From JAQAZP01 sp032127265 (lineage in GTDB: Bacteria; Acidobacteriota; JAQAZP01), in contig JAQAZP010000109.1 in assembly GCA_032127265.1 (NCBI GenBank), forward strand, positions 1 through 13,306: a DNA stretch of 13,306 nt, read 5' to 3'. How positions within the stretch are numbered: position 1 is the stretch's first letter; every line of letters starts with the position of its first letter. Position numbers and translations under genes: made by a program. A model generated the notes under the pieces. The model did not search any database. It was not told where the DNA came from and saw only the letters and a list, made by a program, of their open reading frames with translations. Below, piece by piece: positions 1-7,742 of this stretch.

Positions 1-1154
1 TGGTCGCTGGCGGTGAGGGCGCTGGTGTCGATCACCGGCTCCACCTGGGTCGGCACGTAGTAGAGGATCGCGTCGCTGAGCAGGTTGGCCACCGGGAGCG
101 AGTTGCTGTTGGTGTAGATCACCAGGTCCGGCGGGGCAGTGTCGTTGCCCGAGTACGCAATCATGTCGAGGTTGTAGACCGCCACCACGTCCATGCCGGC
201 CGCGGCGATGCTGGCCACATAGGCGCCCGATCCCACCAGGCCCTGCTCTTCACCGGACCAGGCGGCGAACTTGATCGTCCGCTCGAAGGTGTAGCCGGAG
301 AGCACCCGCGCGGCTTCGATGGTGGCCGCGGTGCCGCTGCCGTTGTCGTCGGCGCCGGGGGCCGAGCTGTAGGGATCTTCGGACGTGCAGTCGAAGTGGC
401 CGCAGATGAAGACCACCTCGTCGGGGTAGACATAGCCGGGCAGAGTGGCGACCACGTTCATCCGCTGGTTGCCGCCGATGCTGAACCAGTGGCGCTCGGT
501 GGAGAGGCCGAAGCTGACGAACTGGTTGTAGATCCAGTCGCCGGCGGTGTCGTTCTCGGGGGCGTAGGAATAGCGGGTGCCGAAATTCTCCAGCGTCTGC
601 AGCTTGTTGGTGTAGCTCAGCTGGTTGATGGCGGCGACCATGTTGTCGATTTCGCCGCCAAAGGTCCGGGTGCCGCTGAGCGCCGTACTCTTTGTCGGGG
701 CGGCCAGAACCTTGTGCGTGCGGGTCACCATGGCCAGGCTGTGGCCGGCCATGGAGAGTTTCTCGGCTTCATCCGGGCAGGCCTTGATCAGCACGGTGCC
801 GCCATCACGGAAGAGCACATCCAGCTCGACCGCGGCGGGGAGGGGAGCATCCTTGCTGCCATGGACCGTCACCCAGTAATAGACCGTGCCGTTGATCCAG
901 GGCGCGCGGTCGGAGAGAACCGTGTTGTCACCGAGGGCAGCGAGCCCGGAGTCGTTCACACCGGCCAGCACCCAGGCGCCGGCACGGTGGTAGACCGGGG
1001 CTCCAAGAGCATCCAGCGTCTGAAGGGCGCCACTGTTCCCGCTATCCACCATCACCAGAATTTCGCCCTCGGTCACCACCGGGGCGGCCATCGTGGAGAT
1101 GGGCATGAACATCAGCGCCATCGTCACTGCCAGAATGGCGATCCTTCTCAACAT
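1..1154 (-). CDS. Secreted M28-family zinc peptidase, 3' end outside the window
   Basis: Reading down from the ATG at 1154 gives 384 codons open to the window edge. The start follows an AAGGAGGAG ribosome binding site and opens a signal peptide (MLRRIAILAV..., likely cleaved after STMA, about residue 23). Residues 24-165 form an N-terminal region I do not recognise. The M28 catalytic domain begins near residue 170. Its metal site is clear: GHFDC (His253, Asp255), GADDNGSG (bridging Asp269), GEEQG (general base Glu302, zinc ligand Glu303) and NLDM (Asp330). The sequence stops at SD followed by CA, where the family normally has the last histidine ligand. M28 enzymes are di-zinc aminopeptidases or carboxypeptidases; the substrate cannot be read from this fragment. 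It is transcribed away from the serine protease gene and is probably periplasmic or extracellular. Confidence 0.93.
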   Translation of the reverse strand, partial: MLRRIAILAVTMALMFMPISTMAAPVVTEGEILVMVDSGNSGALQTLDALGAPVYHRAGAWVLAGVNDSGLAALGDNTVLSDRAPWINGTVYYWVTVHGSKDAPLPAAVELDVLFRDGGTVLIKACPDEAEKLSMAGHSLAMVTRTHKVLAAPTKSTALSGTRTFGGEIDNMVAAINQLSYTNKLQTLENFGTRYSYAPENDTAGDWIYNQFVSFGLSTERHWFSIGGNQRMNVVATLPGYVYPDEVVFICGHFDCTSEDPYSSAPGADDNGSGTAATIEAARVLSGYTFERTIKFAAWSGEEQGLVGSGAYVASIAAAGMDVVAVYNLDMIAYSGNDTAPPDLVIYTNSNSLPVANLLSDAILYYVPTQVEPVIDTSALTASD

Positions 1155-1324
1155 CTTCACTCTCCTCCTTCTCACGTTATGGCAAGGATGGCTTGAAATA
1201 ATCGGGGTATGCCCACCAGGAATGGCACTGGCGGTCGCCTGGAATGGAGTCCGAGGCCGGTATGAGCGGTTCGGGGTTTGCGAACTTCTTCAACCAGCTT
1301 ACCCGTCGACCTGTATAGTTAATG

Positions 1325-1353
1325 ATAATAGGCGTTTCACAATGCCGGCGCAA
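1325..1353 (-). promoter_or_regulatory. Candidate sigma70-type promoter for the M28 peptidase
   Basis: On the minus strand TTGCGC (1353-1348) and TATTAT (1330-1325) are separated by 17 bases, about 170 bases upstream of the ATG. A second overlapping reading, TTGTGA with TATACA, has a poorer 19-base spacer. This is pattern matching only. Confidence 0.4.
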
Positions 1354-1382
1354 GCATTTTGACCAGAAAGATACACTTGATG

Positions 1383-1411
1383 TTGATTTTAAACCTTTCA
1401 TAACCTATATT
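1383..1411 (+). promoter_or_regulatory. Candidate sigma70-type promoter for the serine protease
   Basis: TTGATT (1383-1388) and TATATT (1406-1411) are 17 bases apart in AT-rich DNA. Transcription would start near 1418, leaving a leader of about 140 bases before the ATG at 1560. Confidence 0.45.
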
Positions 1412-1559
1412 GTCTTGAGTAGTAATATGAGAATGTGGCTCCTGACCAGGTATGTCCTCCAGGAAGCCCAGCACAGGAAAACGGGAACCATTCAAGCGAT
1501 TTTCCCGCCGGTTCCAACTGTCTCCACATGTTTCCGAAGGATATCTGGGAGGATTATTG

Positions 1560-4112
1560 ATGCGAGTGAAGATGATTTCATTGACCTTTCTCTGTGCCTT
1601 GATGGTCTGGCTGGCCCTGCCCGTTTCGGCCGCCGTTCCGGTCACATCGAATCACCAGGTGCGGCCCCTCGATTCCCTGGATGCAGTGGTGTTCCCCTCG
1701 CTGAACACCGAGCTGTTGGCCTGGGAGGACGCTGAGCGTGAGGAGATGGGCATGGCACCCCGTTTCGCCGTGACCAAGGAAGTGGAGGTCTCACCTCTGA
1801 CCCACGGAACCTGGGAGGAGTTGGGTGGAGGGATGCAGCTCTGGCGGCTGCGCGTCGAGTCGCTCGGCGCCCTTTCCCTCAACTTCGGTTTCACCCGTTA
1901 CCTGATGCCCGAAGGCGGGTCGCTGTTCCTTTACGCCGCCGATGAGAGCTACGAACTGAGCCGGGCCTTCACCGCCGAGGACAATGAGATCCACGGTGAG
2001 CTTTGGACACCGGTGGTTCTCTCCGACAACGTCATCATCGAGCTGATTGTCCCCACCAAGGCCATGGACAATCTGGAGCTGGAGCTGACTGCGGTCAACA
2101 TCGGTTACCGCGGTTTCGGTGAAAATCTCACTATCCTGCAGGGAACCTGCAACAACGACGTGATCTGCCCCGAGGGCGATCCCTGGCGCGACGAGATCGC
2201 TTCGGTGGGTGTTATCTCCACCGGCGGCTCCACCTTCTGCACCGGGTTCATGGTCAACAACACCGCCGAGGACGAGACCCCCTACTTCATGACCGCCAAT
2301 CACTGCGGCATCAATTCGGGCAATGCGGCCTCGCTGGTGGTCTACTGGAATTTTGAGAGTCCCACCTGCGGCGCCCTCAGCGGCGGCTCGCTCTCCGATT
2401 TTCAGACCGGGTCGTTCTTCCGTTCGACTTACAGCAGCAGCGATTTTACCCTGGTTGAACTCGACTCCGCCCCCAACCCGGACCACAACGTCACCTTCTC
2501 CGGCTGGAGCCGCAGCAGCAGTGCCACCTCGGGCGCGATTGGGATTCACCATCCGAACACCGACGAGAAGGCGATCAGCTTCGAGAACGATCCCACCTCC
2601 ATCACCAGCTACCTCAGCAACACCGTGCCCGGTGACGGGACCCACATCCGGATCACCGACTGGGACGACGGGACCACCGAGCCCGGTTCTTCCGGTTCGC
2701 CGCTCTTCGACCCGAACCACCACGTCATCGGTCAGCTCCACGGCGGCTACGCCTCCTGCACCAGCCAGACCTCGGACTGGTATGGCTTTTTCTACGTCTC
2801 CTGGACCGGCGGCGGCAGCAACTCCACCCGGCTGAGCAACTGGCTCGACCCCATTGGCAGCGGCGCCACCACCGTCGACACCCTGGTGCCCGGCGCCAGC
2901 GGCATGCGGGTCACCCCGGCCAGCGGTCTGGACTCGGAAGGCAACTTCGGCGGCCCCTTCACCCCCTCGAGCATTGTCTACACTGTGGAGAACAACGGCG
3001 TCTCCAGCATCAACTACACCGTGACCAAGGGCGCCTCCTGGGTCACCCTCTCCACCGGCGGCGGTTCGATCCCCGGCGGCGGCAGCACCACGGTCACCGT
3101 CTCGATCAACTCCGGGGCCAATTCCCTGCCCGACGGCGGCTACAGCGACACGGTCGTCTTCACCAATACCACCGACCATGACGGGGACACCACCCGGGCG
3201 GTGAACCTCCAGGTTGGCGTGCCGGGCCTTATCTACAGCTACGACATGAGCAGCAACCCCGGATGGACCACCGCGGGCCAGTGGGCTTACGGGACGCCCA
3301 CCGGCGGCGGGGGCCAGTACGGCAACCCCGACCCCACCAGCGGCCACACCGGATCGAGCGTCTACGGCTACAACCTCGCCGGTGATTACGCCAACAGCCT
3401 GGCCGAGACGAACCTCACCTCCACCGCCATCGACTGCTCGTCGCTGACCGCGGTCTCGGTGAAATTCTGGCGCTACCTCAACGTGGAGCAGCCGAGTTAT
3501 GACCACGCCTATGTGCGGGTGAGCAACAACGGCAGCAGCTGGACCACCGTCTGGGAGAACAGCGCCGAGATCACCGATTCCTCCTGGAGCCAGGTGGAGT
3601 ACGACATCTCCGCCGTGGCCGACGGACAGTCCACCGTCTACCTGCGCTGGACCATGGGCACCACCGACAGCAGCTGGCAGTTCTCCGGCTGGAACATCGA
3701 CGACGTGGAGATCTGGGGCATGGGCGGCACGGTGACCCCCACCGACACGGTGGCGGCCGCCTTCAGCTGCACCCCCGGTTCAGGCGTGGTGCCCTTCAAC
3801 ACCTCCATGTGGGTCAGTCTCGACAACCTCTACCCCGGCCAGTTGAGGCGGGTGGCCGCCCGGATCAACGTGGTCACCGGCGGCGGCGGGTCCTACAGCA
3901 ACTGGCGTTCCGGCTTTACCAACATTGTCGGCGGCGGCAACTACACCACCTCCTGGAACCAGGGGATCCCGGCCCTCGGTGCGGTGCTGGGCATCAACAC
4001 CTTCACCCTGGTGGCCGAGGACGTGACCCCGGCGCCTTACAACCAGCCGCCCTACCCGCCGGCCGGCGACACCGACAGCGCCGCCTGCACCGTTGAGGCG
4101 ATTTCTCCCTGA
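1560..4112 (+). CDS. Secreted lysyl-endopeptidase-like serine protease (S1) with BACON-like and jelly-roll C-terminal domains
   Basis: This 850-residue preproprotein starts at the ATG preceded by GGGAGGA (1547-1553). An in-frame start 36 codons upstream would bury the signal peptide and lacks a ribosome binding site. The signal peptide (MRVKMISL...PVSA) is followed by a propeptide to about residue 194. The catalytic domain closely follows Achromobacter lysyl endopeptidase as I recall it. The triad is His248 (TANHC), Asp295 (SSDFTLVEL) and Ser378 (GSSGSP). The cysteines at 197, 203, 227, 249, 270 and 400 match its three disulfides in spacing. Asp406 (SDWYG) sits where the lysine-specificity aspartate lies, so cleavage after lysine is inferred. 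Residues 448-555 resemble a BACON-like Ig fold, 556-720 a MAM/jelly-roll domain (ending WNIDDVEIWG), and 722-850 an Ig-like domain (FSCTPGSGVVPFN). The gene ends at a strong terminator. Confidence 0.92.
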   Translation: MRVKMISLTFLCALMVWLALPVSAAVPVTSNHQVRPLDSLDAVVFPSLNTELLAWEDAEREEMGMAPRFAVTKEVEVSPLTHGTWEELGGGMQLWRLRVESLGALSLNFGFTRYLMPEGGSLFLYAADESYELSRAFTAEDNEIHGELWTPVVLSDNVIIELIVPTKAMDNLELELTAVNIGYRGFGENLTILQGTCNNDVICPEGDPWRDEIASVGVISTGGSTFCTGFMVNNTAEDETPYFMTANHCGINSGNAASLVVYWNFESPTCGALSGGSLSDFQTGSFFRSTYSSSDFTLVELDSAPNPDHNVTFSGWSRSSSATSGAIGIHHPNTDEKAISFENDPTSITSYLSNTVPGDGTHIRITDWDDGTTEPGSSGSPLFDPNHHVIGQLHGGYASCTSQTSDWYGFFYVSWTGGGSNSTRLSNWLDPIGSGATTVDTLVPGASGMRVTPASGLDSEGNFGGPFTPSSIVYTVENNGVSSINYTVTKGASWVTLSTGGGSIPGGGSTTVTVSINSGANSLPDGGYSDTVVFTNTTDHDGDTTRAVNLQVGVPGLIYSYDMSSNPGWTTAGQWAYGTPTGGGGQYGNPDPTSGHTGSSVYGYNLAGDYANSLAETNLTSTAIDCSSLTAVSVKFWRYLNVEQPSYDHAYVRVSNNGSSWTTVWENSAEITDSSWSQVEYDISAVADGQSTVYLRWTMGTTDSSWQFSGWNIDDVEIWGMGGTVTPTDTVAAAFSCTPGSGVVPFNTSMWVSLDNLYPGQLRRVAARINVVTGGGGSYSNWRSGFTNIVGGGNYTTSWNQGIPALGAVLGINTFTLVAEDVTPAPYNQPPYPPAGDTDSAACTVEAISP

Positions 4113-4124
4113 CCCGAATCTCCG

Positions 4125-4150
4125 GGCCGGGCGTCACCTGGCGCCCGGCC
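4125..4150 (+). repeat. GC-rich hairpin just after the protease stop codon
   Basis: GGCCGGGCG (4125-4133) pairs perfectly with CGCCCGGCC (4142-4150) across an 8-base loop. No T-run follows, so it is not a classical terminator alone. It may protect the 3' end or act with the terminator 23 bases downstream. Confidence 0.6.
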
Positions 4151-4172
4151 GTTCAACAACTGAACAGACCAG

Positions 4173-4213
4173 GGCCGGCAGGCAGCGGGATCACCGTTGC
4201 TTGCCGGCCTTTT
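4173..4213 (+). terminator. Rho-independent terminator of the serine protease gene
   Basis: Bases 4173-4188 pair with 4194-4209 over 16 positions (two G-T wobbles) around a 5-base loop, followed by TTTT at 4210-4213. The outer stem is GGCCGGCA/TGCCGGCC. Confidence 0.85.
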
Positions 4214-4226
4214 CCATCCCCTCCTC

Positions 4227-4255
4227 TTGTCCTATCGCATAAATCTGTTTAGAAT
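4227..4255 (+). promoter_or_regulatory. Candidate sigma70-type promoter for the FG-GAP protein
   Basis: TTGTCC (4227-4232) and TAGAAT (4250-4255) are 17 bases apart, just downstream of the preceding terminator. The inferred start near 4262 leaves a leader of about 70 bases. Confidence 0.5.
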
Positions 4256-4334
4256 GAGCAAGATCGGTCCCGCTACCGGGTCCCGGGCATGGTGCGGCTC
4301 TGGCTATATCCATTCATCTCATTGAAATATAAAG

Positions 4335-7300
4335 ATGTTACTGATGACCTTTACTCGCCACGGCCTGTTTCGAACACTTCTCTTTTCAGTTCTTATTCTG
4401 GCCGGGGGCCACCTTTTTACCACACCCTGCTCCGCAGAGTATCTCCTCGACACTGCCAAGTCCTTTCCGATGATTCCGGAAGGCTATGGTTTTGACGACC
4501 TGGTCACCTTCGACCTCGAAGACCTGAACAACGACGGTATCCTCGATCTGGTGGGCACGAATTCCAGGATCGGCTTCGAGGGCCTCTGCATGGCCAGCCT
4601 CGGTGTCGGTGACGGAACCTTCGAGGCCCCGGTTCCCACCGAAATCGTGGTGGAGCAATACTACAGGAATCGCTGCCACTTCGTTCATCTCAACGCCGAC
4701 GCTTTTCTCGATGCCATTTTCGAAGGTGATACCCCTCCGGACCACGCTTCCTTCAGCACCTATCTCGGCAACGGTGACGGGACGTTTTCACAGGTTGCCA
4801 GTTATCCGCAGCGTGTCTTTTTTGTCATCGAACCAGCGGATTTCAACGGTGACGGAAGGGTGGATCTGGTCCTGGGCCAGGAGGAGTCCGTGCAACTGTA
4901 TCCGGGGCAGGGGGACGGGACGTTCACCGAGGGGCCGGTGAGCGTTCTGAGCATCGGTGCGTGGTGCCTTGCTTCGGGTGATTTCGACGAGGACGGCGAC
5001 CTCGATCTGGCTGCCGGATATCACGTTGCCTCTTCCGTGCCATTCGTCTCGATTCTGATCAACGACGGTTCCGGCCGCTTCACCGTCCAGTCGCCTGGCC
5101 TTCCCTGGTCCGGCAATTACATCCAGGGCGTGGGTGCGGCCGACATGAACGGCGACGGTCATCTCGACCTGCTGGCCGGGGAGCATCGGGACTGCGTGGC
5201 GGGATCGCTCAGTATCGGCAATGGTGACGGGACCTTCGGTGAGTTTACGGACATCGAATTCGATCCGATCGAACGGTACACCGCGATCGGCGACCTGGAT
5301 GGTGACGGTGACATCGACATCGCGGCCAACACCGATGAATCCGGCCCGGGGCAGGTGACCGTGCTGGGCAACGATGGGTCGGGATCGTTCAGCGTGGCGG
5401 ACACCAATCTCCGGTACGGTGAGCTGATCAGGCTTGGCGACCTGGATGGTGACGGCGTGCTCGATGCGGCAATGATCATGGACAGCAGTAATGACGCCGC
5501 TCTCCTCCTGGGTCGTGGTGACGGCACTCTGCGGGATGCCGAGACCGTGATCGGGAATGAAGAGCTCACCCGCATGATCATGGAAGACCTGGACGGCGAC
5601 GGCGACCCGGATGTGGCGGCCTGCCTCGACTATGGCCCGGATCCCGAGGGAATCCTGGTTTTCCTGAACCAGCACCCCGGTGGGTTCGGCGACCCTGTGG
5701 GCTATGCCCCCGGAGTCAATGCCGAAAACCTGGCCGCCGGCGATCTGAACGGCGACGGGTTCAAGGATCTCCTGGTCATCGACTACTCTGAGAGTCTCAT
5801 TGTCGCCCTGCTCAACCAGGGCGACGGCACGTTTGGGAACCCTGTCACATACAATGAAACCTATCAGCCGAAGGGAGCGGCGCTGGACGACCTGGATGGG
5901 GACGGAGATGTGGATGCGGCGATTTACCACTCGAGCAGTGCCCAGCTGGCCATCCGTCTTAATGACGGGAGCGGGGCCCTCGGCGAACCGGTCCATTTCG
6001 ATGCCACGCGCTTCGCCACCGAATTGATTCTCCTTGACCTCGATGATGACGGGGACCTGGATGCCGCCCTGGACCACAACGCGGACTACGATGACTTCAT
6101 CATGGTGATCAAGAACAACGGCGACGGCAGTTTCGCCCCTCCGCAAACCTACGCGGTTCCCAGCGTCAACGGAATCGACACATGCGACATTGACATGGAC
6201 GGCGACCCGGATCTCTGTGCGGGTGGAAACCAATATATCGAAAACTCGGAAGTCACCGTTCTGTTCAACAACGGGAACGGTATCTTCAACGAGAGATATG
6301 TCTACGATACAGGAGATTCCTCGGGATACTGGTGCGCCTGCGGGGACATCGATTTCGACGGAATGCCGGACCTGCTGATTTCCGGCGGGCATAACCGGCT
6401 GATCGTTGTTCCGGGATACGGCGACGGCACCTTCGGCTCCACCACCGAGTTCACTACCGGCCGGTCCGGAACTTTCCTGGATCTCAGGGAAATCGACGGC
6501 GACCTGGACAACGATGTCGTGATCGGCACATGGGGTGGTGTTCATTTCATCAACAACAACGCTGCCGACTTCACGCTCACCGGCCTGCTGGTCACCGGCC
6601 CCGGCCCGGGGGAGTTCAACCCCACACTGGTAAGGGTCTACGGCGTGTCCGCAGGAAGGAGCTACACCGAGTGGCGAGCCTACGGCGTCGACCGCTGGGG
6701 GGTCAACGTGGCCCTGGGCGAGCTGGACGGCACGGCCGGGCCCGAGGTGCTCACCGGCGCCGGTCCCGGGCCGATCTTCGGTCCCCACGTGCGGGGGTTT
6801 CAGCAGGACGGCCCACCGCTGCCCGGGGTGTCGTTTTTGGCCTACGGCACCAACAAGTGGGGGGTCAACGTCTGCAGCGGCGACCTGGACAACGACGGCT
6901 TTGACGAGATCGTCACCGGCGCCGGCCCCGGCGCGGTGTTCGGCCCCCACGTGCGGGGCTGGAACTGGGACGGCGCGGGCACGCCCCCGCCGATCTCCGC
7001 CATTTCCTACTGTGCCTACGGCACACCCAAGGGGGGGGTCAACGTCAGCTGCGGCGACATCGACGGCGACGGCTACGACGAGATCGTCACCGGCGCCGGC
7101 CCCGGCGCGGGGGAGGGCCCCCACGTGCGGGGCTGGAACTGCGACGGGGGCGGTGCGACCGCTATCTCCGCCGTTTCCTTCCTCGCCTACGGCACCAACA
7201 AGTATGGCGTCAATGTCAGCTGCGGCGACATCGACGGTGACGGCATCGACGAGATGGTCACCGGCGCCGGCCCCGGTGCGGTCTTCGGGCCCCACGTGCG

Positions 7301-7586
7301 GGCCTGGAACTGGGACGGCACGGGCACGGTGCAGGCCATCGGGGCGGTGAGCTTCTTCGCCTACGATTACACCCAGTGGGGGGCAAACGTCAGTTGCGGC
7401 GACCTGGACGGTGACGGTATCGACGAGATCATCACCGGCCCCGGCCCGGGGGAGAGCCACACTCCGCGGGTGCGCGGCTGGAACTACGACGGCCTGACGC
7501 TCAGTGCGATCAGCGGGGTCGATTTCAATGCTTATTCCGCCACCGAGGTGACCCACGGGGTGAAGGTGGGCGGGCTGAGAAACTGA
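4335..7586 (+). CDS. Secreted FG-GAP/VCBS repeat protein with C-terminal six-repeat GAGPG module
   Basis: The protein has 1083 residues. A Sec signal peptide ends near TTPCSA (residue 34). The start could be the ATG at 4335 or 4344; neither has a good ribosome binding site. Residues 50-735 contain 14 FG-GAP/VCBS units of about 48 residues, each with a GDGTF-type turn and a calcium-loop motif such as DLDGDGDID. The second (HLNADAFLD) and last (EIDGDLDND) are degenerate. Fourteen units would fit two seven-bladed beta-propellers. Residues 751-1083 hold six repeats of a distinct type (AYGT..GVNV..GDIDGDG.DEIVTGAGPG..FGPHVRGWN.DG), shared with the beta-helix protein at 8606. FG-GAP propellers are extracellular binding or display domains that bind calcium. 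No catalytic domain or known C-terminal sorting signal is visible, so ligand and function are unknown. Confidence 0.92.
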   Translation: MLLMTFTRHGLFRTLLFSVLILAGGHLFTTPCSAEYLLDTAKSFPMIPEGYGFDDLVTFDLEDLNNDGILDLVGTNSRIGFEGLCMASLGVGDGTFEAPVPTEIVVEQYYRNRCHFVHLNADAFLDAIFEGDTPPDHASFSTYLGNGDGTFSQVASYPQRVFFVIEPADFNGDGRVDLVLGQEESVQLYPGQGDGTFTEGPVSVLSIGAWCLASGDFDEDGDLDLAAGYHVASSVPFVSILINDGSGRFTVQSPGLPWSGNYIQGVGAADMNGDGHLDLLAGEHRDCVAGSLSIGNGDGTFGEFTDIEFDPIERYTAIGDLDGDGDIDIAANTDESGPGQVTVLGNDGSGSFSVADTNLRYGELIRLGDLDGDGVLDAAMIMDSSNDAALLLGRGDGTLRDAETVIGNEELTRMIMEDLDGDGDPDVAACLDYGPDPEGILVFLNQHPGGFGDPVGYAPGVNAENLAAGDLNGDGFKDLLVIDYSESLIVALLNQGDGTFGNPVTYNETYQPKGAALDDLDGDGDVDAAIYHSSSAQLAIRLNDGSGALGEPVHFDATRFATELILLDLDDDGDLDAALDHNADYDDFIMVIKNNGDGSFAPPQTYAVPSVNGIDTCDIDMDGDPDLCAGGNQYIENSEVTVLFNNGNGIFNERYVYDTGDSSGYWCACGDIDFDGMPDLLISGGHNRLIVVPGYGDGTFGSTTEFTTGRSGTFLDLREIDGDLDNDVVIGTWGGVHFINNNAADFTLTGLLVTGPGPGEFNPTLVRVYGVSAGRSYTEWRAYGVDRWGVNVALGELDGTAGPEVLTGAGPGPIFGPHVRGFQQDGPPLPGVSFLAYGTNKWGVNVCSGDLDNDGFDEIVTGAGPGAVFGPHVRGWNWDGAGTPPPISAISYCAYGTPKGGVNVSCGDIDGDGYDEIVTGAGPGAGEGPHVRGWNCDGGGATAISAVSFLAYGTNKYGVNVSCGDIDGDGIDEMVTGAGPGAVFGPHVRAWNWDGTGTVQAIGAVSFFAYDYTQWGANVSCGDLDGDGIDEIITGPGPGESHTPRVRGWNYDGLTLSAISGVDFNAYSATEVTHGVKVGGLRN
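6585..7583 (+). repeat. Six tandem coding repeats, first copy of the GAGPG module
   Basis: The 999 bases encode six units of about 51-58 residues. Units 2-5 are very similar even in DNA: the stretch encoding DEIVTGAGPG recurs at about 6904 and 7078. The first unit opens LLVTGPGPGEFNP and the sixth ends with a lone GVKV-type strand, so the array is a complete set rather than a truncated one. Confidence 0.88.
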
Positions 7587-7668
7587 CAAATTTCACCGCT
7601 TAGGCTTTCGGTTCAGCCCGCAAACCGGGAAACGGCCGGCAACCTGTGCTAGAATCCCTATCTGACCG

Positions 7669-7728
7669 ATGAAGTTAAAGGCTTTGACACGCCTGCTTTC
7701 CATCATTTTCAATACCAGCGTCGATTGA
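7669..7728 (+). CDS. Possible 19-residue leader peptide ahead of the methyltransferase
   Basis: An ATG at 7669 opens the frame MKLKALTRLLSIIFNTSVD, whose TGA (7726-7728) overlaps the GAGGAGA ribosome binding site of the next gene. It has no ribosome binding site of its own, and a TAGAAT box (7650-7655) lies 14 bases upstream, so it could be read from a near-leaderless transcript. Its start is basic and its middle hydrophobic, but the overlap may be chance. Confidence 0.25.
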   Translation: MKLKALTRLLSIIFNTSVD

Positions 7729-7742
7729 GGAGAGTCGAATTG

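Larger units (their letters stand above)
1155..1559. other. Divergent intergenic region between the two protease genes
   Basis: About 400 bases separate two divergent starts. The middle (about 1310-1440) is clearly more AT-rich than the flanking genes and holds one candidate promoter for each direction. Short frames crossing it lack ribosome binding sites and protein-like composition. The last 140 bases before the serine protease form an untranslated leader in which I see no strong hairpin. Confidence 0.6.

Noticed and set aside
396..1196. Plus-strand frame of 266 codons opposite the M28 peptidase
   Set aside because: The minus strand carries intact M28 zinc ligands; this frame is its complement.
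1452..1559. Upstream in-frame extension of the serine protease
   Set aside because: It would place 36 charged residues before a good signal peptide, and the strong GGGAGGA site fits the ATG at 1560.
1791..3506. Minus-strand open frame antisense to the serine protease
   Set aside because: The plus-strand protein has a complete triad, disulfides and signal peptide; the antisense frame shows no recognisable motif.
4289..4495. 68-codon frame overlapping the start of the FG-GAP gene
   Set aside because: No ribosome binding site; it overlaps the signal peptide of the real gene in another frame.
6585..7583. Tandem DNA repeats as a CRISPR array or recent tandem duplication
   Set aside because: The units are about 155-175 bases, in frame, without spacers, and differ mostly at third codon positions; they are protein repeats.
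4788..7589. Minus-strand open frame of about 930 codons antisense to the FG-GAP protein
   Set aside because: It mirrors the tandem repeats of the sense gene, has no signal or ribosome binding site, and its alanine/valine/glycine/aspartate-rich composition is typical of the complementary frame of high-GC repeats.
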